From an uncultured Woeseiaceae bacterium (GTDB taxonomy: Bacteria > Pseudomonadota > Gammaproteobacteria > Steroidobacterales > Woeseiaceae): 64,000 nucleotides of DNA. Positions 1 through 7,893 of this stretch are shown piece by piece (position 1 is the first letter of the stretch; every line of letters starts with the position of its first letter). Under the pieces are notes generated by a model, which was not told the DNA's origin, did no database searches, and saw only the letters and a list, made by a program, of their open reading frames with translations. The stretch spans positions 5,360 to 69,359 of the forward strand of contig CALZMQ010000013.1 of the NCBI GenBank assembly GCA_945788625.1, given 5' to 3'. A program made the position numbers and the translations under genes.

Positions 1-41
1 TCGAACCGAGGTTTTCGAAAACCTCGGTTCGACCCCGGTTT
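1..41. repeat. Palindromic repeat, copy 1 (cut by window edge)
   Basis: A perfect hairpin (TCGAACCGAGGTTTT paired with AAAACCTCGGTTCGA) is followed by CCCCGGTTT. It lies just past the stop codon of the outer-membrane barrel gene. The same core, CGGTTCGACCCCGGT, occurs at 811-861 and 14235-14280. Those copies have a matching left arm ACCGGGGTCGAA, so here the left end of the element probably lies outside the window. It may act as a transcription terminator for the barrel gene. Confidence 0.8.
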
Positions 42-50
42 ATGCCCGTC

Positions 51-620
51 TTAGTTGCCGAAGTAGAAACGGCCGCTAATAGTGTAGGACGTCGAATCAT
101 CGCTCCAGTTTCCGCCGAGGCCCAGAGAGATGGTCTCGGTCAGGTCGTAAAGGCCACCCACGCCGAAACCCGTGTCGCTGCCGCTGTCGCTCAGGTCGAC
201 GTAGCTGATACCGGCGTTGAGCTCGAGTTTTTCGCTGGCGGCAAAGCGCATGCCTACGCCGAGTCCGAGACCGTTGTCATCGGCGCTGGCAATGCCTGCT
301 GCGTCGAGTTCCACGTACTCGTAGGAGAGGCTGGCAACAAAGTCCACGGCCGGCGATAAACTCGTGTGGTAGCCGAATCCGGCGCCGAGCGTGGTCGCAT
401 CGATACCGAAGTCGAGTCCTGCCGCCTGGTAACCGGCGAATACGTGAAAGTCCTCGTTGACGGCGTAGGACCCGGCAATACCGAAACCGTCACCGTCGAC
501 GTTGACATCGTCAAACTCGACGTTGCCGTAGCCGAGCTCGAAGAATGTATAGTCGAAATCTCCCGCGCTGGCCGCGGCCGAAAACATAAGTAACAAAAAA
601 AGTAGTGATGAACGCAACAT
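51..620 (-). CDS. Small outer-membrane beta-barrel protein
   Basis: This is a predicted outer-membrane barrel of 189 residues. The first 19 residues form a typical Sec signal peptide ending in ASA before GDF. The mature part alternates polar and hydrophobic residues in short strands (FELGYGNV, FGIAGSYAV, FHVFAGYQAAGL, SLSYEYVEL, SLGLGGNW) and ends YTISGRFYFGN, like OmpA-type or porin-like eight-stranded barrels. It has no peptidoglycan-binding domain, so it is probably the barrel alone. The start at 620 is chosen over an upstream ATG because GGAG lies seven bases before it and the signal peptide starts there. It is monocistronic, with palindromic repeats on both sides. Substrate or role cannot be told from sequence. 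Confidence 0.8.
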   Translation of the reverse strand: MLRSSLLFLLLMFSAAASAGDFDYTFFELGYGNVEFDDVNVDGDGFGIAGSYAVNEDFHVFAGYQAAGLDFGIDATTLGAGFGYHTSLSPAVDFVASLSYEYVELDAAGIASADDNGLGLGVGMRFAASEKLELNAGISYVDLSDSGSDTGFGVGGLYDLTETISLGLGGNWSDDSTSYTISGRFYFGN

Positions 621-810
621 GTCGTTCTCCAAGTGTCTGCCCAAGAGACGCGAATCCTAGCGATGTTCCCCGGCATTATTGTGTCGCAGGTCACACATTC
701 GCCGAGTAGTGCATTATTGTTTAATAATTAGATGAATAAGCCAGCTTAAGTTACTGTTTTGCATTAATTTGTTGCGCAAAAGCCACAAACGATATGCGGC
801 GTCGAACCGA

Positions 811-861
811 AAACCGGGGTCGAACCGGGATTCCTCGATAAGCTCGGTTCGACCCCGGTTT
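811..861. repeat. Palindromic repeat, copy 2
   Basis: The arms AAACCGGGGTCGAACCG (811-827) and CGGTTCGACCCCGGTTT (845-861) are perfect 17-bp inverted repeats with a 17-base loop. The right arm ends one base before the first possible ATG (863) of the downstream nuclease gene. In the transcript the hairpin would occupy the normal ribosome-binding position. Confidence 0.85.
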
Positions 862-862
862 A

Positions 863-2365
863 ATGTGTACGATGACGCTAATGGCACCGGGAAAAACCCA
901 TCTCTCCAAGTCGAGCCTGATCTCCGCCTGGCAGTGCCCGAAAAAACTGCATCTCGAGAAACACCATCCGGAATTGGGCGAGTTGTCCGCGCAGACCGAG
1001 TCCCTGCTGGCGACAGGGCGGCAGGTAGCGGAGGTTTCCAGGCAAATCTACGGCACGGAAGACGCCGTCGAGATTCCGTTCAATGCCGATGTGCGCCTGA
1101 TGTTACGAGACACGGCGCGGCTCATCGAGGGCGGCCCCGATGCACCGATATTCGAAGCGACCTTCGAGTACGACGACATTCTGGTTCGCGTCGACGTGTT
1201 GCTTCCGGACGAGACGGGTGGCTGGCGGGCGATAGAGGTCAAGGCGTCCACCGCGGTCAAGGACTACTACGTTCTCGACTGCGCAATTCAGGACTGGGTG
1301 ATGCGCCATGCAGGTTTGTCGGTCACAGCTTTTTCGCTGGCGCATGTAGACAACCAGTTCGTTTTCGCAGGCGGCGGTGACTACAAGGGACTACTCGTCG
1401 AAGAAGATCTCACGCAAAAGATCAGGACCGTCGAGCCGACCGTCGCCGACCTGGTACTCAGCGCGCGCGGGTCCGTAGCTGGCCCGGAGCCCGGTATCCC
1501 GGTCGGCATGCAATGCGGCAAGCCCTACGTTTGCCAGTTCGTCGACTACTGCTGGCCGATGGGTGCCGAGTACCCGGTCTCCGGTCTCGGGGGCAGCAAG
1601 GCCAAACTCGGCGACTACGTGGCGCTCGGTTGCGAGGATATTCGTGACGTCGATGTCGACAACATCACGGCCGACACGCAACTGCGCATCCATCGGGTGA
1701 CCTGCGGCGGTGCGCCGGAGGTTCTCGATGGCGCCCGCCGCACGCTGCAGTCACTGCCGTACCCGCGTTACTACCTCGACTTCGAGACCATTGCGCCCGC
1801 GGTGCCGATCTGGCCAGGAACGCGCCCCTACGCCGCGATGCCGGTGCAATGGTCCTGTCACATCGACGACGGCAGCGGCGATGGCTCCGCGGAGACAATG
1901 AGGCACAAGGAATTCCTCGACCTGTCCGGGGAGCCGCCGATGCGTGCGCTCACCGAGGCCATGATCGCCTGCCTGGGAGATGGCGGACCTGTGCTGATGT
2001 ACACGTCCTACGAGAAAACCGTGATCAACGCGTTAATCGACAGGTTTCCCGACCTTGCCGCCCCGTTACGGCGCATCGTCGAGCGCCTGTTCGACCTGCA
2101 CCCGGTCGTCAAGAACAACTACTACCACCCGAAAATGCTCGGATCCTGGTCGATCAAGGCGGTGATGCCGACGATTGCTCCGCAGATGGACTATTCGAAA
2201 CTCGAAGGCATCAAGGAGGGCACCGCGGCGTCGGACGGCTTCATTGAGGCGATCGCAGCGGACACGACGCAGCAGCGTAAAGCCGAGCTCGAAGAGCAGT
2301 TGCTGCGCTACTGCAAGTTCGATACCGAGGCGATGGTCGAGATTGTGCGGTTCTTCACGCGCTGA
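863..2365 (+). CDS. DUF2779 protein: Cas4-like PD-(D/E)XK nuclease fused to DEDD exonuclease-like domain
   Basis: A 500-residue two-domain putative DNA nuclease. The N-terminal part (about 12-235) resembles Cas4/RecB nucleases. It has the opening motif SKSSLISAWQCPKKL, an active-site pattern with Asp111 and Glu125-Val-Lys127, and four cysteines (Cys25, Cys218, Cys224, Cys230) placed like the iron-sulfur ligands of Cas4 and AddB. The C-terminal part (about 300-500) is the DUF2779 domain with a DEDD-type first motif (LDFET, Asp306/Glu308) and a late YCKFDTEAM motif (Asp487). No CRISPR array or cas genes are near, so a repair or RNA/DNA-processing role is more likely than CRISPR adaptation. ATGs at 863, 872 and 881 are all in frame, and none has a clear ribosome-binding site because the palindromic repeat abuts them. 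881 may be the true start. Confidence 0.8.
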   Translation: MCTMTLMAPGKTHLSKSSLISAWQCPKKLHLEKHHPELGELSAQTESLLATGRQVAEVSRQIYGTEDAVEIPFNADVRLMLRDTARLIEGGPDAPIFEATFEYDDILVRVDVLLPDETGGWRAIEVKASTAVKDYYVLDCAIQDWVMRHAGLSVTAFSLAHVDNQFVFAGGGDYKGLLVEEDLTQKIRTVEPTVADLVLSARGSVAGPEPGIPVGMQCGKPYVCQFVDYCWPMGAEYPVSGLGGSKAKLGDYVALGCEDIRDVDVDNITADTQLRIHRVTCGGAPEVLDGARRTLQSLPYPRYYLDFETIAPAVPIWPGTRPYAAMPVQWSCHIDDGSGDGSAETMRHKEFLDLSGEPPMRALTEAMIACLGDGGPVLMYTSYEKTVINALIDRFPDLAAPLRRIVERLFDLHPVVKNNYYHPKMLGSWSIKAVMPTIAPQMDYSKLEGIKEGTAASDGFIEAIAADTTQQRKAELEEQLLRYCKFDTEAMVEIVRFFTR

Positions 2366-2434
2366 CGAATTGAATCCGCGGCATCACCGCGTGCTATGAT
2401 TTTGCGGAATCAAAATAACAAGGCGGGAACCCTG

Positions 2435-2722
2435 ATGCATCAGACTTTACGAGTAACCGGGATGATCGTTTCGTCAGCCCTGCTGGTCGTCGCGGCAGGC
2501 TGCGCTTCGCCATCGGACACGACGAAAGGCGTGACCATGGCCGAAACATACGCGCAGGAGATCATCTGCCACGAGTCAGCGCCGACCGGCTCGCGCCTGA
2601 TCAAGAAGACCTGCAAGACCAAGGCCGAGTGGGCAGCCGAGGCGGAAGAAAGCAAGGAGATCAAGCGTAGCCTGAGGAGCGGTACGGCGCCGCTGAGCGA
2701 TGCGCCTACCATAGGCAATTAG
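2435..2722 (+). CDS. Small putative lipoprotein
   Basis: A 95-residue protein with a hydrophobic leader and a lipobox-like end (VVAAGC), so probably a lipoprotein. The mature part holds a conserved-looking motif, [23 protein letters not shown] (about 45-67), with two cysteines that could form a disulfide. I recall similar short Cys-containing secreted proteins with a TGSR...C...AEW pattern in Proteobacteria, but no function is known. The ATG at 2435 is chosen over the upstream ATG at 2396 because it gives a clean signal sequence. Confidence 0.65.
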   Translation: MHQTLRVTGMIVSSALLVVAAGCASPSDTTKGVTMAETYAQEIICHESAPTGSRLIKKTCKTKAEWAAEAEESKEIKRSLRSGTAPLSDAPTIGN

Positions 2723-2756
2723 GTCGGTACGGACAGTCAGCCGAAAAGGAAAGTCC

Positions 2757-3722
2757 ATGCAGTATCGCCATCTGGGCAAAGCGGGCATCCAGGTCAGCGA
2801 ACTATCACTCGGTTCGTGGGTGACCTTTCATAATCAGTCGGGGCTCGAGTCCGTGACCTCGATGATGGCGGCGGCGTACGACGCAGGCGTGAATTTCTTC
2901 GACAATGCCGAGGCGTATGCGCACGGCAAATCCGAAGAGATTATGGGCGATGCGCTCAAGAAGCTCGGCTGGCGCCGCGGCAGCTACCTGGTCTCGACAA
3001 AGTTGTTCTGGGGGCTGCATGAAGGACCCAACGAGCAGAATACGTTGAATCGCAAGTACCTGTTGGAAGCGATCGACGGTTCACTCAAGCGACTCAACCT
3101 CGACTACGTGGACCTGCTTTTCTGCCACCGGGCGGACCCGTCGACGCCCATCGAGGAAACGGTCTGGGCGATGCACAACATCATCGAACGGGGCAAAGCG
3201 TTGTACTGGGGCACGTCCGAATGGGAAGCGGCCGATATCATCACCGCCGTTGACATAGCCGAGCGCCATCACTTGCACAAACCAGTCGTAGAGCAGCCGG
3301 TCTACAATCTCCTGGAACAGCATCGCTTAGGGCCGGAATACGAACGCGTGTACACGGAGTATGGCTACGGGGCGACGACCTGGAGCCCGCTGGCGTCCGG
3401 CCTGCTGACCGGCAAATACAACGACGGTATTCCGGACGACAGCCGCGGCGCTCTCAAGAACATGTCGTGGATTCAGGATCAGCTGACGAACGCGGATTCA
3501 CTCGCCAAAGTATCTGCGCTAGAGCCCCTGGCAAAAGATATGGGCGCGACGCTGGCGCAATTTTCGCTGGCCTGGTGCCTGCAAAACCCGCACGTCAGCA
3601 CTGTCATGACCGGTGCCAGCCGCGTCCAACAGGTCCGTGAAAACATGCAGGCAATCGACTTTATCGACAGCTTCACGCCCGAAGTCATGGACGAAATCGA
3701 CCGGATTCTGCAGTCCCCCTGA
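2757..3722 (+). CDS. Aldo/keto reductase (Kv-beta/YghZ-like)
   Basis: A cytosolic NADPH-dependent aldo/keto reductase of 321 residues with a complete TIM barrel. The catalytic tetrad is visible: Asp49 and Tyr54 (FFDNAEAY), Lys82 (STKLFWG) and His124 (LFCHRADP). The opening [21 protein letters not shown] and the strand [15 protein letters not shown] are typical of the branch related to potassium-channel beta subunits and YghZ. These reduce aldehydes such as methylglyoxal, but the physiological substrate here is unknown. Its stop codon overlaps the start region of the cytosine deaminase gene, so the two are probably co-transcribed. AAGGAAA precedes the ATG. Confidence 0.9.
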   Translation: MQYRHLGKAGIQVSELSLGSWVTFHNQSGLESVTSMMAAAYDAGVNFFDNAEAYAHGKSEEIMGDALKKLGWRRGSYLVSTKLFWGLHEGPNEQNTLNRKYLLEAIDGSLKRLNLDYVDLLFCHRADPSTPIEETVWAMHNIIERGKALYWGTSEWEAADIITAVDIAERHHLHKPVVEQPVYNLLEQHRLGPEYERVYTEYGYGATTWSPLASGLLTGKYNDGIPDDSRGALKNMSWIQDQLTNADSLAKVSALEPLAKDMGATLAQFSLAWCLQNPHVSTVMTGASRVQQVRENMQAIDFIDSFTPEVMDEIDRILQSP

Positions 3723-3728
3723 TTGCGG

Positions 3729-4175
3729 ATGGACGAATACCTCGCAGCCGCCATCGATGAAGCCCGTAAGGGGCTGCAAGCCGGCGGCATTCCCATCGGC
3801 TCCGTGCTGGTGCTCGACGGCGAAATCGCAGGGCGAGGCCACAACCAGCGCATGCAAAAGGGCAGTGCGGTGCTGCATGCCGAAATGGATTGCCTCGAAA
3901 ACGCAGGCCGGTTGACGCCGGCGGACTATCGCAGGGCCGTGCTGTATTCCACGCTGTCGCCCTGCGACATGTGCAGCGGGGCCATCCTGCTGTACGGCAT
4001 CCCGAAAGTCGTGGTGGGTGAGAACAGGACATTCCAGGGACCGGAGGACTACCTGCGGTCCAGGGGCGTGTCGCTGCAGATCCTCGACGACGGGCAATGC
4101 TGCCGGATGATGCGCGATTTCATTGCATCGAATCCGACGCTGTGGAACGAAGATATAGGAGAGCCCGCACCTTAA
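3729..4175 (+). CDS. Nucleoside/cytosine deaminase (yeast FCY1-like)
   Basis: A zinc-dependent deaminase of the cytidine deaminase fold (148 residues from the ATG). The zinc site is complete: HAEMDC supplies the His ligand and catalytic Glu, and SPCDMC supplies the two Cys ligands. The stretch CSGAILLYGIPKVVVGEN and the end RDFIASNPTLWNEDIGE closely resemble yeast cytosine deaminase, which converts cytosine to uracil, rather than tRNA adenosine deaminase. A role in pyrimidine salvage is likely. An in-frame TTG at 3723 is an alternative start. The gene follows the aldo/keto reductase directly and ends at a hairpin shared with the convergent glutamate dehydrogenase gene. Confidence 0.85.
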   Translation: MDEYLAAAIDEARKGLQAGGIPIGSVLVLDGEIAGRGHNQRMQKGSAVLHAEMDCLENAGRLTPADYRRAVLYSTLSPCDMCSGAILLYGIPKVVVGENRTFQGPEDYLRSRGVSLQILDDGQCCRMMRDFIASNPTLWNEDIGEPAP

Positions 4176-4182
4176 AACAGGA

Positions 4183-4213
4183 CCGGGCAAGGTTTCCAGG
4201 AAACCGTGCCCGG
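4183..4213. terminator. Bidirectional hairpin terminator
   Basis: CCGGGCAAGGTTTCC pairs with GGAAACCGTGCCCGG across a single-base loop, with one mismatch. It sits between the convergent deaminase and glutamate dehydrogenase genes. The T-tract is weak. Confidence 0.65.
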
Positions 4214-4238
4214 CCTGGTAAATTGCGCCTGCTAATCC

Positions 4239-5564
4239 CTAGGGCCAGATATCCCGTTGCAGAATTACGGTAGCCAGCCGCTTGATCGCGGTAACGAGTG
4301 CCGCGTCACGAAGCGTCGGTCCGGTCTCGGCCCCGTTCAGGCCCGTCTCGTGTTTGGCCGTCAGTTCATTCCAGCAATCGACCGTTTCGTCCACGGCGCG
4401 GTTCATCTTCTTCCTGAGTCTGCGCTCGACTTTTTCCAGATCCCATTGCTGGTTCTCGAGGTTCTGCACCCACTCGAAGTAGCTGACGACCACGCCGCCG
4501 GCGTTGGCGACGATATCCGGCAGCACGACGGTACCTTTTTCCTGCAGGATATTGTCGGCTGCGATCGTCAACGGTCCGTTCGCATCTTCGACGATGAGCT
4601 TCGCTTTTACGTCGTCGGCGTTGTCCGCGCGAATCTGGCATTCAAGCGCCGCGGGAATGAGAACGTCGCAATCGTAAACCAGCAATTCCTCATTGCTGAT
4701 GGCCGTCGCACCGGGGTAGCCGACGACACTGCCGGTCTCGTTCTTGTGCGCCAGGACCGTGTCCGGGTCCAGCCCATCGTCGCAGCAAATTGCACCGCGA
4801 GAATCGCTGACTGCAACGATGCGGGCGCCCACCTCATGGAACAGCCGAGCCGCTATCGAACCGGCGTTGCCATAACCCTGCACCGCTACGCGGGCACCGT
4901 CGAGCGTGTCCAATCCGGGAACGACTCCGCGCTTCAGTAACTGCTCGGTGGCGTACAGGCTGCCACGCGCGGTTGCCTCGTTGCGGCCTACCGATCCGCC
5001 GATCTCAAGAGGTTTTCCGGTGACCACGGCGAGGTTGTTCTCACCGGGGTGCATCATGTCAAACGTATCGTAAATCCATGCCATGGTCTGCTGGTCGGTA
5101 TAGACGTCCGGCGCCGGGATGTCGGTGTGGGGGCCGATCGCGTCGCCGAGTTCGGTAACGAAGCGGCGCGTGATGCGTCGCAGTTCGCCTCGACTCAGCT
5201 CTTTCGGATTGCACACAACGCCACCCTTGCCACCGCCAAACGGCAGGTCGACCACAGCCGTTTTCCACGTCATGAAGGCGGCCAGCGCCGTAACTTCTGC
5301 GGCGGTCACGTTCGGGTGGTAACGGATGCCGCCTTTGCCCGGTCCCCGCACGCGATTGTGCAGGACGCGGAAACCATGGAAGGTCTTTATCGAACCGTCA
5401 TCCATGTGGATGGGGAAGCGCACGTGAATCGTGCGTTTCGGATTTATCAGGTAGTCGATCAGCCCGACCTTGATATCGTCGATCCAGGTCAGGGCCCGTT
5501 CGAACTGTAACCTGGCGTTCGTAAAGAGATTGAGATCTTCCTTGTGTACCGTCTGAGTGTCCAT
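4239..5564 (-). CDS. NAD(P)-dependent glutamate dehydrogenase (Glu/Leu/Phe/Val family)
   Basis: A 441-residue amino-acid dehydrogenase that would interconvert glutamate and 2-oxoglutarate plus ammonia. The substrate domain carries FRVLHNRVRGPGKGGIRYHPNV and the signature VVDLPFGGGKGGVVCNP, with the catalytic lysines. The later part has a Rossmann motif (VQGYGNAGSIAARLF). The sequence type matches hexameric GluDH. The start at 5564 (MDTQTVHKED) is chosen because GAGG lies upstream and the upstream extension looks non-coding. A long palindrome at 5625-5668 lies in the leader region. Family assignment is firm; glutamate as substrate is the most likely but not the only choice. Confidence 0.9.
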   Translation of the reverse strand: MDTQTVHKEDLNLFTNARLQFERALTWIDDIKVGLIDYLINPKRTIHVRFPIHMDDGSIKTFHGFRVLHNRVRGPGKGGIRYHPNVTAAEVTALAAFMTWKTAVVDLPFGGGKGGVVCNPKELSRGELRRITRRFVTELGDAIGPHTDIPAPDVYTDQQTMAWIYDTFDMMHPGENNLAVVTGKPLEIGGSVGRNEATARGSLYATEQLLKRGVVPGLDTLDGARVAVQGYGNAGSIAARLFHEVGARIVAVSDSRGAICCDDGLDPDTVLAHKNETGSVVGYPGATAISNEELLVYDCDVLIPAALECQIRADNADDVKAKLIVEDANGPLTIAADNILQEKGTVVLPDIVANAGGVVVSYFEWVQNLENQQWDLEKVERRLRKKMNRAVDETVDCWNELTAKHETGLNGAETGPTLRDAALVTAIKRLATVILQRDIWP

Positions 5565-5624
5565 GGCACGCCTCGCTGAAGGAAACGGTTTGTGGACTCG
5601 AATTATCTCACCCGTCAACGGCAG

Positions 5625-5668
5625 CCGCGCTACGTAGATTCTCGTATCGGTGAATCTACGTAGCGCGG
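5625..5668. repeat. 17-bp perfect inverted repeat
   Basis: CCGCGCTACGTAGATTC and GAATCTACGTAGCGCGG flank a 10-base spacer. It lies between the end of the spondin gene and the glutamate dehydrogenase start, both on the minus strand. It could end the first transcript or control the second. No T-tract follows. Confidence 0.75.
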
Positions 5669-5692
5669 TGGGATGAGGCGTATAATCGGTGA

Positions 5693-6424
5693 TCAATACC
5701 GTCGCATGCGCTCAATCACGATCTTCGCAACCGGGTCGCTCCAGGCGTGGACCCGGGGCTGCATGTCGGCTCCGCCAAGCACGCCAACGTGCGGAATCAC
5801 GACACCGTCCTCGGCCAGCAAAGGGTCGCTCATGCCTGTGCCCATGTCGTCCGAAGTCACCCCGATCAGGCCCTGGCAGGGCGGAACCATGTTGGCGAAA
5901 TCCTCGGTGTTCTGCTCGGATCTTGCGTCATAGGCAACGGCATAGACGACGCGTTTTCGCGCCGGCAGCCTGACCGAATCAATGCCGGTGAAGCCGTCAT
6001 TCGTACAGATCAGCATGCTGACGATCGACAAGTACCTGGCGTGGCCGTGAGCGGCAATTTCGAAGGTCGCCGTATGCCCGAATGGCGTTTCGCCGGGATT
6101 GTTGGCGGGCACGAGCGGCGCCGTACCTTCGACCACGTGGCTCACGTAGATATCGCCCGAAAGTGCGGTGACAAGCGGTACATTGTTGCCGTTTTCCGCA
6201 ATGGCCTGCACCTCAGCACTCGACTCCTCGCCGAGACTGAATACGCCGGTCCTGCGGCTGTGCGTCGCCAGCACCGGGGGTGTGAATGGCTGCCCCGGGG
6301 TCAGATTGGTGATCGTTACCTTGTACCTGGCGCCGCCCTCGCTCATCGCGATTTGCGGCAGGAGCAGCATGCACGCCGCGCCCAGCATTGCCAGCTTTCC
6401 GATGATTGTTCGTCTTGTTTGCAT
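5693..6424 (-). CDS. Exported spondin-domain protein
   Basis: A secreted or periplasmic protein of 243 residues. A signal peptide (about 1-29, ending IAMS before EGG) is followed by one spondin domain, from YKVTITNLTPGQPFTPP to the C-terminus. The domain shows RYLSIVSMLICTNDGFTGID, the loop that binds calcium in F-spondin-type folds. The bacterial function of this domain is not established; matrix or cell-surface attachment is a guess. The start at 6424 has GGGGAC upstream. The gene may be the last of the minus-strand run that starts with the FAD oxidases, although a 146-bp gap separates it from the MFS gene. Confidence 0.8.
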   Translation of the reverse strand: MQTRRTIIGKLAMLGAACMLLLPQIAMSEGGARYKVTITNLTPGQPFTPPVLATHSRRTGVFSLGEESSAEVQAIAENGNNVPLVTALSGDIYVSHVVEGTAPLVPANNPGETPFGHTATFEIAAHGHARYLSIVSMLICTNDGFTGIDSVRLPARKRVVYAVAYDARSEQNTEDFANMVPPCQGLIGVTSDDMGTGMSDPLLAEDGVVIPHVGVLGGADMQPRVHAWSDPVAKIVIERMRRY

Positions 6425-6570
6425 TGTATTGTCCCCGTTTGCTGTGGATGAGATTTCCAATGCAACGCTAACAAGCGAATATCACGAGTCTGTCACGGAG
6501 GCGTCCAGATTCTGTGTCGCGAACATGTCGGCCAATTGTCACAGAGCCGTTTCGAGCGAGCTTTTTGACG

Positions 6571-7791
6571 TCAGGACGCGTCCGCCAGCGCCGGAATGGC
6601 CTTTCTGAGACGCATGTACATGAACAGGTAGATAGACATGCCGGCAAGGGAGGCTATTGCACACATGACGAATACGCCGCTATAGCCCAGACCCATTGCG
6701 AGTATCGACGCGGCAATATTGGGACCGATTATCTGGCCCAGGCCCTGCGCGCCCGGCATCAGGGCGGCGAAGCGGCCCGAGTGATCGACATTTGCCACGG
6801 TCGACATCTGGTAGACGTCGACGAATATCCACAGGAAATTGAAGCTGAATACGCTGATCAGGATATTCGAGTTGTTGATACCACCGGCCAGCATGACGAC
6901 GATCGCCGCCTGCAGAACCAGCGTTACGAGCAACGGACGAGCAAGCCCGAACCGGTTACTGATCACAGTCGCCACGAGGCAGCCGAGAATCGAGCAGAAC
7001 GACGTCCAGACCAGTACCTTGCCGACCCAATCAGGATCCGCTTCCGAGACCGCACTGGCCAATTCGATGTACGTCCAGTAAGCGCCGATATTGATGTACG
7101 TGGCGAGTATCGCGCCAAGTACGAGCCACGGGACGTACGCGGGTACGTGCTGGTGCTCGGTGTGATGCCCGCCACCGGCGTCCTCGACGTCCAACTCGAC
7201 GTCCAGGCCCTTTTCAACCGGCCTCGGGGGTATCCAGTGCAGGAAAAGAAGGCCGAACAGGTAGCAACCGATAAAGACCATGTATATGCCGCTCATGGAC
7301 AGTTGCGGCAGGATGTGCAACTCCAGCGCTTGCGAGAACGCGAACGCAAACAGCATCATGTTGAAGGCGCGTGCGGGCTTCGACGTCGCACCCAGCGTGG
7401 CAACCGCGACAGCGGTGTAGACTCCGCTGCCGATACCCGCAATGAGTCTCAGCCACAATACCTGCTGATAATCGACCATCGCGATGCACAGTGCGTTTGC
7501 GCCTACGGCGAGCGCGACGGCGCCGAGTACCAGGTAGCGGCGATTGACTTTCGCGACAATGATTGCCGTGAACACCGCACCCAGCGACAGGCCACCCAGG
7601 TCAGCACCTGCGACGCGCCCGACTTCAACTTCAGAAAAACCGAGCAGGTTGACCCAGGCGGTGCTGATTACCGGAATACCAACCAGCACGCCGTAGCCGA
7701 CCAATGTCATGTACAGCGAGATCGAGATAGAACGCCAGCCATCGAACACCGTGCGGTGATGCAGCAGGGTACTACCGTCTTCCTGGGTCAC
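6571..7791 (-). CDS. MFS transporter
   Basis: A polytopic inner-membrane carrier of about 407 residues with the hydrophobic periodicity of the major facilitator superfamily. An MFS-like loop after the second helix (VAKVNRRYLVLGAV) and a hydrophilic, His-rich central loop (GGGHHTEHQHVPAYVPW) between the two halves are visible. A GTG at 7791 preceded by AAGAAG is taken as the start. An in-frame ATG at 7884 would add 31 poorly conserved-looking residues. It follows two PuuB-like amine oxidases, so uptake of a polyamine or amino-acid-type substrate is a reasonable inference, not shown by the sequence. Confidence 0.8.
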   Translation of the reverse strand: MTQEDGSTLLHHRTVFDGWRSISISLYMTLVGYGVLVGIPVISTAWVNLLGFSEVEVGRVAGADLGGLSLGAVFTAIIVAKVNRRYLVLGAVALAVGANALCIAMVDYQQVLWLRLIAGIGSGVYTAVAVATLGATSKPARAFNMMLFAFAFSQALELHILPQLSMSGIYMVFIGCYLFGLLFLHWIPPRPVEKGLDVELDVEDAGGGHHTEHQHVPAYVPWLVLGAILATYINIGAYWTYIELASAVSEADPDWVGKVLVWTSFCSILGCLVATVISNRFGLARPLLVTLVLQAAIVVMLAGGINNSNILISVFSFNFLWIFVDVYQMSTVANVDHSGRFAALMPGAQGLGQIIGPNIAASILAMGLGYSGVFVMCAIASLAGMSIYLFMYMRLRKAIPALADAS

Positions 7792-7893
7792 GATTATTTC
7801 TTCTTTTTGTAATGTGAGCCGGTGCTGTTTTGCACAGTAGTCAGGGATTGTAAAGTATTCGACTCGCGCGTGACGTTTAGCCACGTCCCCGCG

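Noticed and set aside
801-861. tRNA remnant, because of the GGTTCGACCCC core
   Set aside because: Only the T-arm-like core matches; no anticodon arm or acceptor stem accompanies it and the element is a symmetric palindrome.
6514-7812. Long plus-strand open frame opposite the MFS gene
   Set aside because: The translation is rich in Arg, Gln and Asp, typical of an antisense shadow of a membrane protein; no homology recognised.
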